Source of the DNA: Picochlorum sp. 'celeri' | Lineage: Eukaryota; Chlorophyta; Trebouxiophyceae | Assembly: GCA_010909725.1 (NCBI GenBank) | Contig: JAACMV010000023.1 | Span: forward strand, 434,001-498,000 | DNA length: 64,000 bases | Reading direction: 5' to 3' | Shown here: in pieces, positions 49,868-61,000 of the stretch | Numbering within the stretch: position 1 is the first letter of the stretch | Layout: every line of letters begins with the position of its first letter | Made by a program: the position numbers and the translations under genes | The notes under the pieces: generated by a model | Database searches by the model: none | Seen by the model: the letters and a program-made list of their open reading frames with translations, nothing else | Told to the model about the DNA's origin: nothing

Positions 49868-51883
49868 ATGATGCTCCAGAGTCATATTTTGCGTTCTCAT
49901 GGACTGTATAAAAACTGCAGTGTTTTCAGTCCACGCGTTGGGAAGCCTATCTCGTATGGCTCATATCATCAAATTAAGAATTTGAAAAGATCTCAGCTTG
50001 TCTATTCTTCTGTTGAGACGCCAGAGGTTGTCGAAGAACACGCAGACGTGGACCAAGTTGCAGAGTTGACTTTTGTGGAGCAGAGCAACAGTGAAAAGGC
50101 CATGACCAACTTCAAGTTGTTGTTTGCTCTTCCATGGAGAAGGTTTAAAAATGGTTCAGTGCTGACAATGAAATTGAGTGGTCCGATTGCAGAGCAGCCA
50201 CAAGGGAGGTTCAGTAGTACAACAGCTTTGCCTGATATCTGCAATGCTTTGAGAAAGGCTGCATTGGACCCAAGAATCAAAGGTGTTTGCGTCAAAATCG
50301 ACCCATTACAATGTGGATGGAGTAAAATTCAAGAAATTAAAAGGCATCTGGCGTATTTTAGAGAGAGTGGTAAATTTTCCATTGCATACTTGGAAAGAGC
50401 TGGCGAAAAGGAGATGTATCTGGCTTCAGCATTCGAGGAAATCTATGCGCCACCATCAGCGTCTATTTCAATTCGAGGTATAAGTGTGAAGGGTACATTT
50501 TTGCGAGGTGTATTGGATAAAGTTGGAGTCGAGCCAGAAGTTCGAAGAATTGGGAACTACAAAAGTGCAGGTGACCAGCTCTTGCGGCATGATATGTCAG
50601 AATACCAACGAGAGCAATTGACTGCTCTTTTGGAGGACATATATGATGATTTTGTGGATTCTCTCGCGGTTTCAAGGGGGAAAACGCGGCAAGATGTGCT
50701 AGACCTCATCGATGAGGGAGTGTATGATATGAAAAAACTCAAAGAAGGCAATTGGATCACGGACCTGAAGTACGAGGATGAAATCAATGATATATTGAAG
50801 GAACGAACTGATGGGAAAGATGACGAATTACGATTTGTCCGACTGCAGCGATACAGGAAAGTCAGTCCTTCAGCATTTGGGCTGCATGGGAAAAAGACAA
50901 TAGCAGTTGTCAGAACATCAGGTGCCATTGTTGGAGGCTCAGGATCCTCCGGTAATGTCATCACTGCTGAGTCTATCATTACTCAACTACGAGCACTCAA
51001 GAAGAACAAAAAAATCGCAGCTGTGGTACTCCGAGTAGATTCCCCAGGAGGGGATGCATTAGCATCTGATTTGATGTGGCGGGAAATCCAAAAGTTTTCA
51101 GAAGAGAAACCAATTATCGCAAGTATGGCTGATGTTGCTGCCTCAGGAGGCTACTATATGTCCATGGGGTGTCAGAAGATAGTGGCTGAGCCACTTACCA
51201 TCACTGGCAGTATCGGTGTTGTGACTGGAAAATTCAACCTCTCAGAATTATATGAGAAAGTTGGATACAATACAGAGACTATTTCGAGGGGAAGATTTGC
51301 CGAAATTCTAAATGAAAGCAGAAAATTTTCAGACGATGAAGCTGAATTATTCGATAAGTCTGCCCAGTATGCCTATGAGCAGTTTAGGGACAAGGCAGCA
51401 ATGAGTCGTGGTATGGCTATTGAAGAGATGCAGAAGTTTGCCCAGGGAAGAGTCTGGAGTGGACAGCGAGCAAAACAGATTGGACTTGTAGATGCATGTG
51501 GAGGCTTATGGAAAGCAATTGCCCTCGCAAAGGAAGCAGCAGAGATTGATCCGGCAGAGAAGGTCACTGTACGGGAGGTTTCAAGAGGAAAAGTCTCCCC
51601 ACTTAGCCTTCTATCCAGTGGTGGTGCGTCTCTCCAAAGCATTTTCGCAATACTTGTGTTCATGGCATCTGGAGATAAGAACGTGATATCACAGGTGTTG
51701 GGAATGCAGTCTGCCCTAAGCCTGATCAGAGGTGGACTTGGTATATCTGATGAAGATGCCAACATGATGTTGGGACTGGACAAAGGCCTTGTCATGGCAC
51801 AGTTGCCGGAATTCAAGCTTGAAGGTTCTGTCGAATCCTTTGATGGTCGATTGACAAATGACTCTGAAATGACAATATTCTAA
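49868..51883 (+). CDS. SPPA: SppA (protease IV), plastid signal-peptide peptidase
   Basis: This is a single exon of 671 aa. The first 50 residues are basic and Ser/Tyr-rich, a probable plastid transit peptide. Two tandem SppA domains follow, as in the long bacterial and plant forms. The catalytic dyad is visible: Lys232 in RRIGNYKSAGDQL and Ser426 in MADVAASGGYYMSMG. RVDSPGGDALASDLMWREI and TGSIGVVTGKF are further family blocks. Near the C terminus a hydrophobic segment (SLQSIFAILVFMA) may hold it at the membrane. In plants SppA is a thylakoid-bound, light-induced serine protease. TGTAA follows 8 nt after the stop, 45 bp from the converging PGAP1 stop. Confidence 0.94.
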   Translation: MMLQSHILRSHGLYKNCSVFSPRVGKPISYGSYHQIKNLKRSQLVYSSVETPEVVEEHADVDQVAELTFVEQSNSEKAMTNFKLLFALPWRRFKNGSVLTMKLSGPIAEQPQGRFSSTTALPDICNALRKAALDPRIKGVCVKIDPLQCGWSKIQEIKRHLAYFRESGKFSIAYLERAGEKEMYLASAFEEIYAPPSASISIRGISVKGTFLRGVLDKVGVEPEVRRIGNYKSAGDQLLRHDMSEYQREQLTALLEDIYDDFVDSLAVSRGKTRQDVLDLIDEGVYDMKKLKEGNWITDLKYEDEINDILKERTDGKDDELRFVRLQRYRKVSPSAFGLHGKKTIAVVRTSGAIVGGSGSSGNVITAESIITQLRALKKNKKIAAVVLRVDSPGGDALASDLMWREIQKFSEEKPIIASMADVAASGGYYMSMGCQKIVAEPLTITGSIGVVTGKFNLSELYEKVGYNTETISRGRFAEILNESRKFSDDEAELFDKSAQYAYEQFRDKAAMSRGMAIEEMQKFAQGRVWSGQRAKQIGLVDACGGLWKAIALAKEAAEIDPAEKVTVREVSRGKVSPLSLLSSGGASLQSIFAILVFMASGDKNVISQVLGMQSALSLIRGGLGISDEDANMMLGLDKGLVMAQLPEFKLEGSVESFDGRLTNDSEMTIF

Positions 51884-51891
51884 ATGCTCAA

Positions 51892-51896
51892 TGTAA
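51892..51896 (+). terminator. TGTAA poly(A) signal of SppA
   Basis: This TGTAA lies 8 nt past the SppA stop. Confidence 0.45.
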
Positions 51897-51928
51897 ATTT
51901 TGCCAAATGATGAGGTTGTACACAGATT

Positions 51929-54895
51929 TTAGAAGATTGAAAGAATATATTCTCCAAGGCATAGAAGTGCCACAAGAAAAGGGGACAAAAAATTGAACCC
52001 GAAAAGTGATCCTAGCAAGGCAGCATTAGCACAAAAGATCCTGAGAATATTTGACATTGAAATCACTCTATGGTTGGACGGCCTCCCCCTTGTGACAACA
52101 GCAACTGATGACAATGAAATAGCACCAATGAGTATCCTCTCTAATGAAAAAAGACTGTACTGGATTCTATGAGTATATCCGAACATTTTACCACCAAACA
52201 TGGCAACAGCCATGGGACTGACACCGTAGAATAAAATAGCAAACCACTCAAGAGGGGAAAACCTTGATTGATCATCACTAGCAAAAGGTGAGCAGCTCGC
52301 TATGAATATCATCTGACAAGCCAGGAAGAATGGCACAAAATCATGCAAAAGAAACATGGCTAGAATAATGGCCAGCTTGAGTGCATAGATTGTATTGAAC
52401 CATGCAGAGAATTTCCTCACCCATGTAACTGTTCCGATCAGATTGATGAAGCCACAGAGCGCAGTTTTGAGAATGAAGTCCACCAAAAAGGTGATCCAGA
52501 GCATTGAAATTATACTTGTGGGGGTCTGAAGAAATATCCATGGGACTGTACCCTTCTGCATGGCATTTAGCAGCCGTGAAACAGCAACTGCTTCCACAGC
52601 CACAGCTGCTGACAAGACCATAAATCTTCCTACATTCGGAGATTTCGCTCTCATATTTCCGTTGCTATTACACAGAGGGACACAGCGAAACACTGAAAAT
52701 GCTAGTAACAGACCAGGCATAGCATACATCTGATGCCTGGTTGAGTACAATATTACTGAATGGAAATCCCATGCAAGACTGCAGTAAAAAATATACAGCA
52801 TCAATATTCCATTGACATGCGCGTCTCTATTCGCAGAATTCGTCGTACCTGATTGAATATGCACACCTCGGATCCGTGATAGCATACATGTCATCAGATA
52901 CAACGGAAGGGTGCCATAGTGGGATGTCTAGCTTTGATGCCCCATTTGCTGCCCGTCGAAAATGGTCGCCATCTATTCCAGTATCATTGTTCACTAATAC
53001 GAGCAGTGGTTCACTAGATACATCTTTCTCTTGTGGGTCTGGCAAATTTAAACAATGATTCGTCAGAACCAGTTTGATCGGAAGCATATCGGCTATGAGG
53101 GTCCAGGATGTGAATTGCTTTGGGACAAACCACTTTATAATGCCTTCAAGCTTGTACAGCAGAGATGAAATATCTAATTTTACAACCGCAGCACCTTGGA
53201 TCAATTCACCTAAGCGTCGAAATATTCTATCCTTTTCATTGATGAATGATACCACGATGCCTTCTCCAAGAAGCGGATTGACTTGGCTTTGAATGGACAA
53301 TTGGACTGATTTTGCCCCATAATGACGCAACGCTGCAGTACTAACCTCCAGAACCCAGGTAGAATTTTCCATCCAGTCAATTCCCTGAATGACATCTTTC
53401 CAATATCTCCTACATATACAACAGTCATTAAAGGGCGACAGTGACTTTCCCGATCATTATAGCACGCATCAACATACTTGTTTTCTTTTGGCTCTTTCAC
53501 AGATAATGCCGGGAGAGGAGAAAAATTATGCGACATCTCAAAATAACCATCATTCCTTATTCCGTAGAGATTAAATTCCACTCCAGGATGCATTCCATGT
53601 GCCAAAATCTGCATCAGATCCATATCATCACCATCCTTCAAGGTGTGGATGAAACATATGTCGATGCCAGGTCTGCTCATCACCACCTGGAAAGGCTGAC
53701 GTAGCTCTTGGCAGTTATGTGCTTCCTGAGGCCTACCCGACACCTGCTTCCCATTCTCCTCAAACGTTTTCAAACGAAAAGGTATATGAGATGTCATCCT
53801 AACTCTCATGGCAGTATAGATATCGTCCGGAGATCCTCCTTCATATGCAAGATCAATGCTGTCTAGAATAAGTGGTACAGTCTGCCGGACCAATTGATTG
53901 CAAGACACTAGTCCTTTATGAGTGGAAGTACCCCAGACGCCTGGAATATTGTCCAGGTCTACTTCTAATGTCAGATTACTCTTCCTGCTGGTATGGACGG
54001 ACCATGCAGATATTGCAGGCACAAGTACGTCTCCTGGACCAGCATAGATCCGAAGCCTAGGGACTGCTGCGTCGACTTTGGGGGAAGAACCATCTACATA
54101 TAAATGACGTGGCATGACGAAAGAAGGCAAGTGAAAATGCGGTGAACCTATAGTGATGGCGAACAGGACTGAATCCGAATAGTCCTCAACCACTGTATCA
54201 ACAATCAGGCCACCCATGCTGTATCCAACTAAAACAACTTTTGGCGCCTGCTGTCGCAAATATTGCACACAAGATGCCACATATTTTGCTTGATTAACCT
54301 ATAATACGTGATTATATAGCGCTCAATACAGATTTATGTACCATATATCCCAAGAAAAGCACGCAACAAACGCACCAATAACCGTGGCTCTAATCCAGAT
54401 GGCTCCCCATCAAAATCGACCGCATACCAGTCGATCCAACGTATATCATCCCCTTTTCGATATCTTCTGGATAACTCTTTTGCCGTCTCCGAAGCCATTG
54501 ATCGCATTTGCTCGTATGAACCCAAGTGACCATGGACAAAGAGCACTGGAAAAGCACCATCATTTCTCTTCTGTGTCACTGCAAACAAGATACGAAACGC
54601 ATTATGCACCCCTCTAAGACGATGAAAACCCTTCAATATTACCTTCGGTTGGAACCCAGTATGAATTCCGCTCCTGGTACCGAAATAGGGAGTATCGAGT
54701 GAAGAAAAAACCAGTTGACTTGTCCTTTTCAACAGCAAGTCTGACTTTTTCATAGCTTGGATAGATATACGTCGTATCACACTTCTTAGCACGCCCCAAA
54801 TCCGATAGAACATCATTGGAGACGAGATAAACGTATAAGATGAGCCCAAACAAGGCTAGAATCGCCAGAGACCGCTCTCCCTCCAGACCGGCCAT
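51929..54895 (-). CDS. PGAP1: PGAP1/BST1-like GPI inositol-deacylase
   Basis: Five exons on the minus strand: 54895..54643, 54578..54376, 54298..53478, 53409..52888 and 52826..51929 (898 aa), with introns of 64, 77, 68 and 61 nt. PGAP1 is an ER membrane lipase that removes the acyl chain from the inositol of GPI anchors. There is one N-terminal transmembrane helix (SLAILALFGLILYVYLV). The alpha/beta-hydrolase has VLFVHGHLGSYEQMRS, DWYAVDFDGEPSG and the nucleophile elbow VLVGYSMGG. A lumenal beta-rich part follows, then about seven hydrophobic helices from 650 on. The length is near the human protein. The fourth intron is the least certain: several donors within 40 bp would keep frame. Confidence 0.85.
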
Positions 54896-54985
54896 GTTCA
54901 CCCACACCGCTCATATACCCTCATATCAGCCTTTATTTTTAGATTCAACTTATTTTTACTTAATAATTATGATAATGATAAAGAA

Positions 54986-56533
54986 TTATCGCAATTCAAC
55001 GTTTAATTTTGAGGCAACTTGCTTTCGTACCTCCTCCTGCAAGTTGTTGATCTCATCATCTGTCAACGACCTCTCCATTGATCTATATGCGATTCTAAAG
55101 CAATTGGACGTCTTTCCTGTCTTGGGATGTGTGAAGTCATCAATCAGCTTGACCTCTTCGACCAAATCTCCAGCAATGCCGCGGACAAGCTCGCACAAAT
55201 TGTTTTCAGTAAAGTCCTCTGATATCCAAAATGCCACATCTTTGAAGCATGGTGGGTATTTTGAATATGGCTTAAATTTACTCTGCAAATCACCCTCCTT
55301 GAACTGCTTCAAAAATCTCTGATCTGATGTCCAGAAAAGCCTGATATCTGGAATATCATAGAGCACCATGGCAAGTCTCTCCAGTCCAAGGCCAAATGCC
55401 CATGCTTTGTGACCCTCTCTGCCATTCTTATCCAAAATTTCCTGTTCCATGACACCGCATCCGAGCACTTCAAGCCACTGATCTTTGAAATATATTTCCA
55501 ACTCGAAAGATGGGTCTGTGAATGGGAAATAAGCGTCGATCCACCTCATCTCAACATCTCCAAACAATTCCTTTGCAAGACCTTCCAAAGCCTTTTTCAA
55601 CTCCTGCTCACAGAAAGCGGTTCCATCCGACGCTCCAGCTGCTTTCCACTCATCTTCTGTAAACACTCTGACACCTTCCATCTGATGGAAGACTGGATAA
55701 TGGGTTGAATCGATGGAATCCCTTCGGTACACATCCCCAGTCACAAGGAAAGACGTAAACCCCTTCCTAAGAGTCTCTGCCTGATGAGCACTGGTATGGC
55801 AGCGGAGGACCGTCTCGGAATCCACATAGTAGGTATCATTTGGAGAACGAGACACGTGATCAGAAGGGACGAGCACTTCATCGAAATTCTACAATGGCAC
55901 AATACTCAGAGTCAACCAACAGATGTATTGACACAACAACAGTCGTCAAACAACAACGTACAGCTGTGGCCGTCACCACTGGGTGCAAATCATCAAACTT
56001 TGTGAATGTATCAGGATAGTTACGATCGAAGTATCCATAAATTGCTTCCTTGATGATGCCAATCGGATGGGAGGGAATGTGGTGAAGGTTTGTCCCAATC
56101 TTTTCATAAATATTATCAGTCACATTGTTCGCAGGATCGTTTGTAATCACCTCTGCACACAACATTCAATCCAATCAATCGGCACAGCATTGTTGAGGCA
56201 ATGATTAGCATGCCAGACGAACCTTCTCTCGGAATCGACCCCACTCGACCAGTCTCAGTTGACATGGCTGCCCTCGGCGCACTCAGTGATTTCGAATGCT
56301 TGCCATATCCGTGCACTGAACACAATATAACGCATGTTATCCCATGATAAGATCAATAGACATGCATCCGAAATGAAAACAGAGTTTATATGTATCGTAC
56401 CAGTTGAGACATTTGAAATCAGCGGCACTGATCCGCATTTTCGGCCAATGTGACTCAATCTCCCTGTAATATTTGAACATAATGTATTTATTGATGCGCA
56501 GGAGATGGGAGAGCGCCTATTGAGCGTCAGCAT
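54986..56533 (-). CDS. FARS2: Organellar phenylalanyl-tRNA synthetase (monomeric, FARS2 type)
   Basis: Exons on the minus strand are 56533..56401, 56315..56223, 56152..55962 and 55888..54986 (439 aa), with introns of 85, 70 and 73 nt; all junctions keep frame. The leader (MLTLNRRSPISCASINTLCS, continuing to SAPRAAMSTE) fits an organelle transit peptide. The class II core has LVPSDHVSRSPNDTYYVD, HTSAHQ, YPVFHQMEGVRVF, WLEVLGCGVME and AWAFGLGLERLAMVLYDIPDIRLFWTSD. The C-terminal FDX-ACB anticodon domain begins near KYPPCFKDVAFW. It charges tRNA-Phe in mitochondria and/or the plastid; one dual-targeted enzyme is usual in plants. The third donor is GTTCGT, less common here. Confidence 0.9.
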
Positions 56534-56659
56534 GGCGTACCTGGCCGAGTGGAAAAGAGCTTGCAATATCGAGCGCTTGCCATCAAAGAACGCTGCATTT
56601 TGCTGTATCTATGCCTGAAAATACTTTGATGACTGTAAAATGTATTATATGAAATAGTT

Positions 56660-56664
56660 TTACA
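56660..56664 (-). terminator. TGTAA poly(A) signal of the PRMT gene
   Basis: TTACA on the plus strand lies 61 nt past the stop at 56726. Confidence 0.4.
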
Positions 56665-56725
56665 CGATAGATTGCCCAGACCACAATATGGTTCATGTGG
56701 ATCTGAATGTGTGGTAGGTCTCTTC

Positions 56726-59700
56726 TTAGCCCATCATCCTGTTGCAGAACTCACTTGCTTGAGCGGCTTCCAAGCCAAAGTCATGAGGTCTAGCTGCAAA
56801 CTGAATAGAGGATTGGGCAACAAAGCGATACTCGAGGGGATTTTGCACGCATGATTTCACTATCTGGGAGTTGAATGACTCCAGTCTTTCTAGTGTGGCT
56901 TTCCAGGTTCCATCATACAGGGGCACCTCGGTTCTTTTGCCTTTGATCGCGTCATCTTGGACCAACTTGTACGAGATAGAGTATGTGTCGTGTTTCGCTT
57001 CGACTTGGAATGTATCACCCTCTTCAACACGAATCTCTTCAATGTATTGAACTGCCTGTTGCCATGTTGGGCCTTTGTCTCTGTATGGGCTGGTGCTCAG
57101 AGATATCTCGTCATCCAGATGAAGATTGAACCACATAGCGATGGCATTGCATGTTCCTTTGGTGTCAACCGTAAACGTCAAGGTGTTCTCATTGTCCATG
57201 GCACATTTCTCAATGTCATAGAAATCAAAGGAGAACACTTTTGATGGAGGAGCCAAGGGTATCCATGCATCCTTATTTTTGCCCAATTCGACTCCCTCAT
57301 AATCCGCTCTCCATCTCCATCGATTGGCCTGCTGTATATCCAACCCATGAGTGCTGTCAACTCTCATTTGAATCGGCTGAGCATATACTTCTGCCCTGCA
57401 AGGAACCAGTGTGGCATTTGGCATCAATAATTTGGCCTTTGCGGCCGCGAGAATATGAAGAATGCCTTCGCCAATCAATCCAGAGTCAAACACTTCAAAG
57501 ATTGCCAGATCTACTGGTCTCTGTAGCTCAGGAGGGGTGCCATCAGGTTTCCTCAGAACATCCATCCGGCGAACATCCCTGTCGAGCACCAAGATTTTGT
57601 CTAAAAACCCATTCATAATGGTGCACTCTTCAGCTACATCACACATATGAGCACTAACCTCAGCAGCATACGTGTAGTCCGAACCTGCCCGGGCAGCCAT
57701 CATAGAAAGCAGCCCTGATCCTGCTCCCATGTCAAGGCAATGAACTTTTTGCCCATAAGCTGAGCTCTTTCTCGAAGCTACAGCCTTTTGAATTGCTTCA
57801 TTATAAGCACGGTTTCTCTCTGTATCCAAGATCATATCATAATGCCAACGAGGCACTAGTGCATGATGCATTCTGTACTGCGGTGGATGAGAGGTGAACA
57901 CAACCTGTGATTGGTCCTGTTGAACTCTGACGGACACGTCTGCTCCCTCTTCGATTGTTTTAGTATCTAGATATTGAACACCTTGTCCCCATGATGAGGC
58001 AGGTAAAATAGCTGGATTGCCTTGAGAGCTGGATGAAAAAGTGCCATTGCTCAGTATCTCGTTGTCATGGCAGTTGCTATACAATTCAAACCAGAACACC
58101 ACAGCATTCCATTGGCCGTTTCGTACGACATTGACTGAGATATCTTCGTCATATTCCCATGTAGTATCTGAGTCTTTTGAAAAGCCGTCGTCTTTCTGTA
58201 TGTTGGCAACTCTTGAAGTCAAATCAATTTCAACTGCAACAAATGGATCAGAAAGAGCCCTGAAAGGCATATTTTGATGTTGAAATCTCTCGTCGCCTGG
58301 GTACCACCTATAGCAATCCATTGGTGATAGATTAAATCCTTCAACTGTGTCAAGTTTGAACTCAGCAAGCTGCCCCATGATTTTCACCTTGCCAGGAAAT
58401 ACTTGTGCACCAGAAGACAGCAAGTGCTTGGCTGAATAATCAACACTTTTCAACAAACCCATACCAAGAATGGTGTGATCCAATAGATCAATCACCAATG
58501 TATCAGCAGGTGTCTCCGTGTGATGGTATTGTTTCACTGGAGGTTGGAGTAATTCTGGTATGCCAGTCTCTGATATCTGCTCAGTCATATGTGAATCCCC
58601 TTCAGACCCAACCCTAACCGTCTCCAACACTCCACTCACGATCTCAACGTTCTTTGAGTAGGGAAGATTTTTATTAGAGTCTAGTATTTGTTTTGCCATT
58701 CGATAAAGCATCTTTGATCTTTCCACTTGTGTAACTTTCTGGGCACCAGCCTGGGCAGTCAACAACCCAAGAACGCCACCTCCCGAACTGATAACTATAG
58801 TATGAGAGCTAGATTGGTTCTTGAAATGTGTCTGAAGTGCTTTGGCAAACCAGGATAGACGGGTATGATCCTCGAGTACTTTAATACAATCTTTGGGAGC
58901 AGCCAAATCACTCAATGCAGTGACATACGATAAGAGCCCGGTCCTCCTCTGATCTGACTTTAAGTATTCCTTCGCATCTATTGGAGTCCTTCTGAGATTC
59001 GGGACCCATATCGGCCTCCTGATATACATACCAAGAGCATTAAGTACACTCAAATAGAACAAGTGTATGACAAGACACAACACACATACCATTCCAAATC
59101 CTCAAGCTCCCAGTCCGGTGCCGTCATGCTCTGTTTGAATTGATTCAACATTTGAAGTCTTTGGTCTTTATGACGTGCGTGTCTCAGTTTCAACACAAGA
59201 TTATGCCGTTCGACGGCAGCTGCTGCATTCATTGCCCTTGTGTCTTCCTCCAACCTCTTCTTCGCCGCTGAGACTTTCTTGGTCAGTACAGAATCATTAG
59301 GCTCCAGTTCCAAAGCTCTTGAGAACGCTGTATATGCAGCTTCCCAGTTGTTCAGGCTTTCTAATGCACAGCCAAGCCTGTAATACCCCTTGCCCCAATC
59401 GGGCTTCAAACTCACAGACTTTTGTGCATCCCAAAGGGCCTGCTCAAGCAGACCTATGGCCAAATAGCTCGCTGAACGATTCGAAAATAGCGTATGGTCT
59501 GTTTCGTTCCCAGCTATTGCTTGGCTGTACATTCTGATCGCATCTACATTGCAAACACAGGTTCTGGTCAACGTCAATAGACCCCTTCTTGGCCATGCAC
59601 CATTCAAGACAGAAACAGTACCTTTGTACTTCTTCTCCTTAAAATAAGTATTTCCAGCACTTTTTGATTGAGTAATAATGAACTGCAGTTCCTCTGGGTC

Positions 59701-59799
59701 GGCATCTTTCAAACTCGTCCCAGCATATTGTTCGATTCGATTTCTCTCGTGGGCAGCCACCACTGTGGGATCCTTCATATTTTGTTCGACCATCTTCAT
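56726..59799 (-). CDS. PRMT9-like protein arginine methyltransferase with TPR domain
   Basis: Exons on the minus strand are 59799..59622, 59543..59090 and 59018..56726 (974 aa), with introns of 78 and 71 nt. Residues about 45-160 are tetratricopeptide repeats (KSAGNTYFKEKKYK-DAIRMYSQAI, GYYRLGCALESLNNWEAA). Two PRMT modules follow. In the first (about 270-600) the SAM motif is VISSGGGVLGLL and the double-glutamate loop reads IDLLDHTILGMG, so both Glu are lost and it should be inactive. In the second, RWHYDMILDTERNRAYNEAIQKAV, LDMGAGSGLLSMMA (about 639-652) and FEVFDSGLIGEG with both Glu (719, 728) look active. TPR plus two modules resembles PRMT9. The first intron is a multiple of three with no stop, but removing it restores a perfect TPR. 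Confidence 0.85.
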
Positions 59800-60144
59800 T
59801 ATTTAGTTATTATGTTACTTGGGTACCTCTAAAATACAAACTATCTTTCATATTGATGCTTCAAATCTCAAGAGAATCGTGTTGACTTTGGAACGGAATT
59901 CAAGTTCCTTTCAAACTCGTCGTTGGATGGGAAGGTTGTGCGTGGCATTCGGCCCATCATGTTGCCTCTACACAAGCAGAGAACGCACCCTAGAGGATGA
60001 GAAAATATATTACATATAGAAACAATATTGTAACTAGACGTTCGTATCCAAATGAGATAGAGAAGGAGGGCGTGCGTGACTCTGCAGAACTGCTAGGAAA
60101 CACAGGGTGCCGTAAACCATTTAGATCGCTCCTTGACTGGATAG
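59800..60144. other. Divergent promoter region between PRMT and a cyclophilin-like gene
   Basis: This 345-bp divergent space holds presumed promoters only. Nothing else was recognised. Confidence 0.55.
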
Positions 60145-60978
60145 ATGGGTAAAGGTGGAACAAAATTTGTCGGAGATTCTCTGGCAGCGCGTTCCGGGAA
60201 GGTGAGGGGATTCTCGAGAAAGGACAGAACAAAAGAGTTGGACCAGTTTCTGAAGACAGGAAGGCACCCAGGATTCGGTACTCATGAGGGCAATCTTCCA
60301 CAGCTACCTGAATCTAGATCTACTAGACCCCACATATTTTTCGATTACTCGATGAATGGAGAAAAGGTTGGGAGGGTTGTGGTAGAATTGTATCAGGATA
60401 TGGTGCCTGCTGCTGTGGGGCATGTTCTGACACAATGTGTCAACGGTGGCTCATACCAGCATACGAGAGTGCATAAAATCCTTAAAGGCCTGGCCTTGTT
60501 TGGAGGGAAATCGAAGAAGCAGGAGATTATGAAGTTTCGAGTGGAGCCTAGTCTCTGTCATGTAGATGGATGCCTCCTATCTGTTGCTCGTGATGGTTTG
60601 TCATATGCATTAACATTGACGAGAGCCCTACATTTAGACGAAACGCATCAGGTTGTAGGGAGGGTCGTTCGGGGGGCAGAAGTAGTAGATGAAATTTGTA
60701 GTATGTCTGCCAAGGCAGATGATAGTCCTGTGAGGCAGATTGAAGTTTCGAATTGTGGAACGACAGATAAGGATGGAGAAATTGAGTTTGATTCATTCAA
60801 AAATAAGGGATCAATTGATCCAAATGAGAGTTTGGTTGAGGCAAGGAAAGAATTGCAAGAAGCGTTGAAGGTTGGCATCAAGCGTCATGAGGAATCTGAG
60901 ATGGCCTCAAAACCCAAAAAGGTCAAGAAAATTATGGCATTAGATGACTCTTCAAGTTCGGATGATGAAAGTGATTAA
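60145..60978 (+). CDS. Degenerate cyclophilin-domain protein
   Basis: This is a single exon of 277 aa. A basic Gly-rich N terminus (MGKGGTKFVGDSLAARSGK) is followed by a cyclophilin-like domain (about 65-205). It shows RPHIFFDYSMNGEKVGRVVVELYQDMVP, HVLTQCVNGGSYQHTRVHKI and HQVVGRVVRGAEVVDEI. The active-site segment that normally reads FHRVIPxFMxQGGD is RVHKILKGLALFGGK. FxFxFF-like and substrate-pocket residues are replaced, so prolyl isomerase activity is unlikely. The Lys-rich linker and a Ser/Asp acidic tail suggest a nuclear or RNP-associated scaffold, as for some spliceosomal cyclophilins. The exact orthologue is not recognised. The gene converges on PAS1 with 22 bp between stops. Confidence 0.72.
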   Translation: MGKGGTKFVGDSLAARSGKVRGFSRKDRTKELDQFLKTGRHPGFGTHEGNLPQLPESRSTRPHIFFDYSMNGEKVGRVVVELYQDMVPAAVGHVLTQCVNGGSYQHTRVHKILKGLALFGGKSKKQEIMKFRVEPSLCHVDGCLLSVARDGLSYALTLTRALHLDETHQVVGRVVRGAEVVDEICSMSAKADDSPVRQIEVSNCGTTDKDGEIEFDSFKNKGSIDPNESLVEARKELQEALKVGIKRHEESEMASKPKKVKKIMALDDSSSSDDESD

Positions 60979-61000
60979 ATATAGAAGCATAATATTTCTA

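Noticed and set aside
56530..56580. tRNA-like string (CCTGGCCGAGTGG)
   Set aside because: No acceptor stem, anticodon arm or T-arm (GTTCRANYC) follows, and it overlaps the PheRS start.
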